64,000 nucleotides of DNA, from positions 18,129,156 to 18,193,155 of the forward strand of contig NC_046646.1 in the NCBI RefSeq assembly GCF_900324485.2. The letters run 5' to 3'. Under the pieces are notes generated by a model. It saw only the letters and a program-made list of their open reading frames with translations. It was not told where the DNA came from and did not search any database. Below, one piece after another: positions 63,601 through 64,000 of this stretch. This DNA is from Mastacembelus armatus (taxonomy: Eukaryota; Chordata; Actinopteri; Synbranchiformes; Mastacembelidae). Made by a program: the position numbers and the translations under genes. Each line of letters opens with the position of its first letter. The first letter of the stretch is position 1.

Positions 63601-64000
63601 ATAAGCAATTTTCCAATTCTGATACAAATATAGTGGGGCTATCAACATAACCCTGTGGCAACCTGGTGTAGGTGAGTTTCTTTCCCTCAAAGGTGAACCC
63701 AAACCATCCCTGTGAGTCCGGATGTACTGAGATAGAGAAAAAAAGCATTACTGAGATCCACAACCGTGAACCACTTCATCTCAGGTTTTATATGGTTCAA
63801 CAAAGTGTGAGGATCTGGGACACACGGGGCCCTACTTTCAACTGCTTTATTTACTTCCCTTAAGTGTTGAATCATCCTCCAACTCCTCCCATCAGCTTTT
63901 TTCACTGGGAATATAGGGGTGTTACACTGAGCCTCTGGTGCCCTCACCTGGATCCCTGCATCAAGCATCTCTTGTACCACAGGCCTGATTCCCTGAAGGG
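60359..64000 (-). mobile_element. Endogenous retrovirus fossil, class-I-like (gamma/epsilon-type pol)
   Basis: Minus-strand element entering from beyond the right edge and ending in the LTR at 60359. Parts seen from right to left: reverse transcriptase (with LPQG and YVDD motifs), connection, RNase H (FVDGS, TDSQYA) and integrase with a zinc-binding-type N-terminus, DDE core (HMDFIEL, YSDNGPHF, VERTNG) and C-terminal domain, ending near 61055. The pol type is nearest to gamma/epsilon retroviruses in my reading. Only about 380 bases lie between pol and LTR, too little for an envelope gene. The copy is broken at least once in the visible part, but most of pol is still readable, so it is not very old. 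gag, the primer site and the 5' LTR would be outside the window. Confidence 0.85.

Overview
The window is A+T-rich vertebrate nuclear DNA, almost certainly from a ray-finned (teleost) fish. It holds a cluster of olfactory receptor (OR) genes with fish-type sequences. The interspersed repeats are a teleost mix: L2/CR1-like, RTE and L1 LINEs, an RTE-tailed tRNA SINE, Tc1/mariner and hAT DNA transposons, and a class-I-like endogenous retrovirus. All assignments are from reading the sequence and recalled family knowledge; no database search was possible.

Layout. 1-6.9 kb: no recognisable gene, one degenerate non-autonomous repeat. 6.9-10.8 kb (minus strand): one OR gene whose coding region is split over four exons, with a TATA box and a 5'UTR exon. 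An L2-type LINE in its first coding intron ends exactly at the next splice acceptor. 10.8-18.2 kb: gene-poor, with a ~395 bp direct repeat. 18.2-33.5 kb (plus strand): OR block 'A', with four intact genes (19686, 27203, 29200 and 32545), two large pseudogenes and several small relics. 36.0-59.6 kb (plus strand): OR block 'B', with five intact genes (36059, 43420, 48059, 52913 and 56754) and several pseudogenes. A chimeric relic at 39.1-39.6 kb joins an A start to a B start. 59.6-64 kb: an RTE LINE 5' end cuts a B pseudogene, and a fossil retrovirus on the minus strand starts 58 bp beyond the last recognisable RTE sequence and runs off the right edge.

All intact ORs are about 312-339 residue seven-helix receptors with the OR hallmarks: N-terminal glycosylation sequon, GN in TM1, conserved TM3 Cys, AYDR-type motif, KA(L/F)KTC, and NPxxY in TM7. 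They would work independently, each as the odorant sensor of a sensory neuron. What they share is birth by tandem duplication with flanking DNA, so every block-B gene carries a similar upstream module (TATA box, 5'UTR exon, GT donor, short intron ending just before the ATG) and block-A genes share another.

The most interesting signals are recombinational and regulatory: a 395 bp perfectly identical core in two A genes 9.5 kb apart with diverged ends; a 192 bp perfectly identical TM1-TM3 tract in three B genes 17-21 kb apart; a block-B gene (43420) with an intact frame but a damaged promoter and donor; and the LINE that may supply the 3' splice site of the intron-bearing OR.
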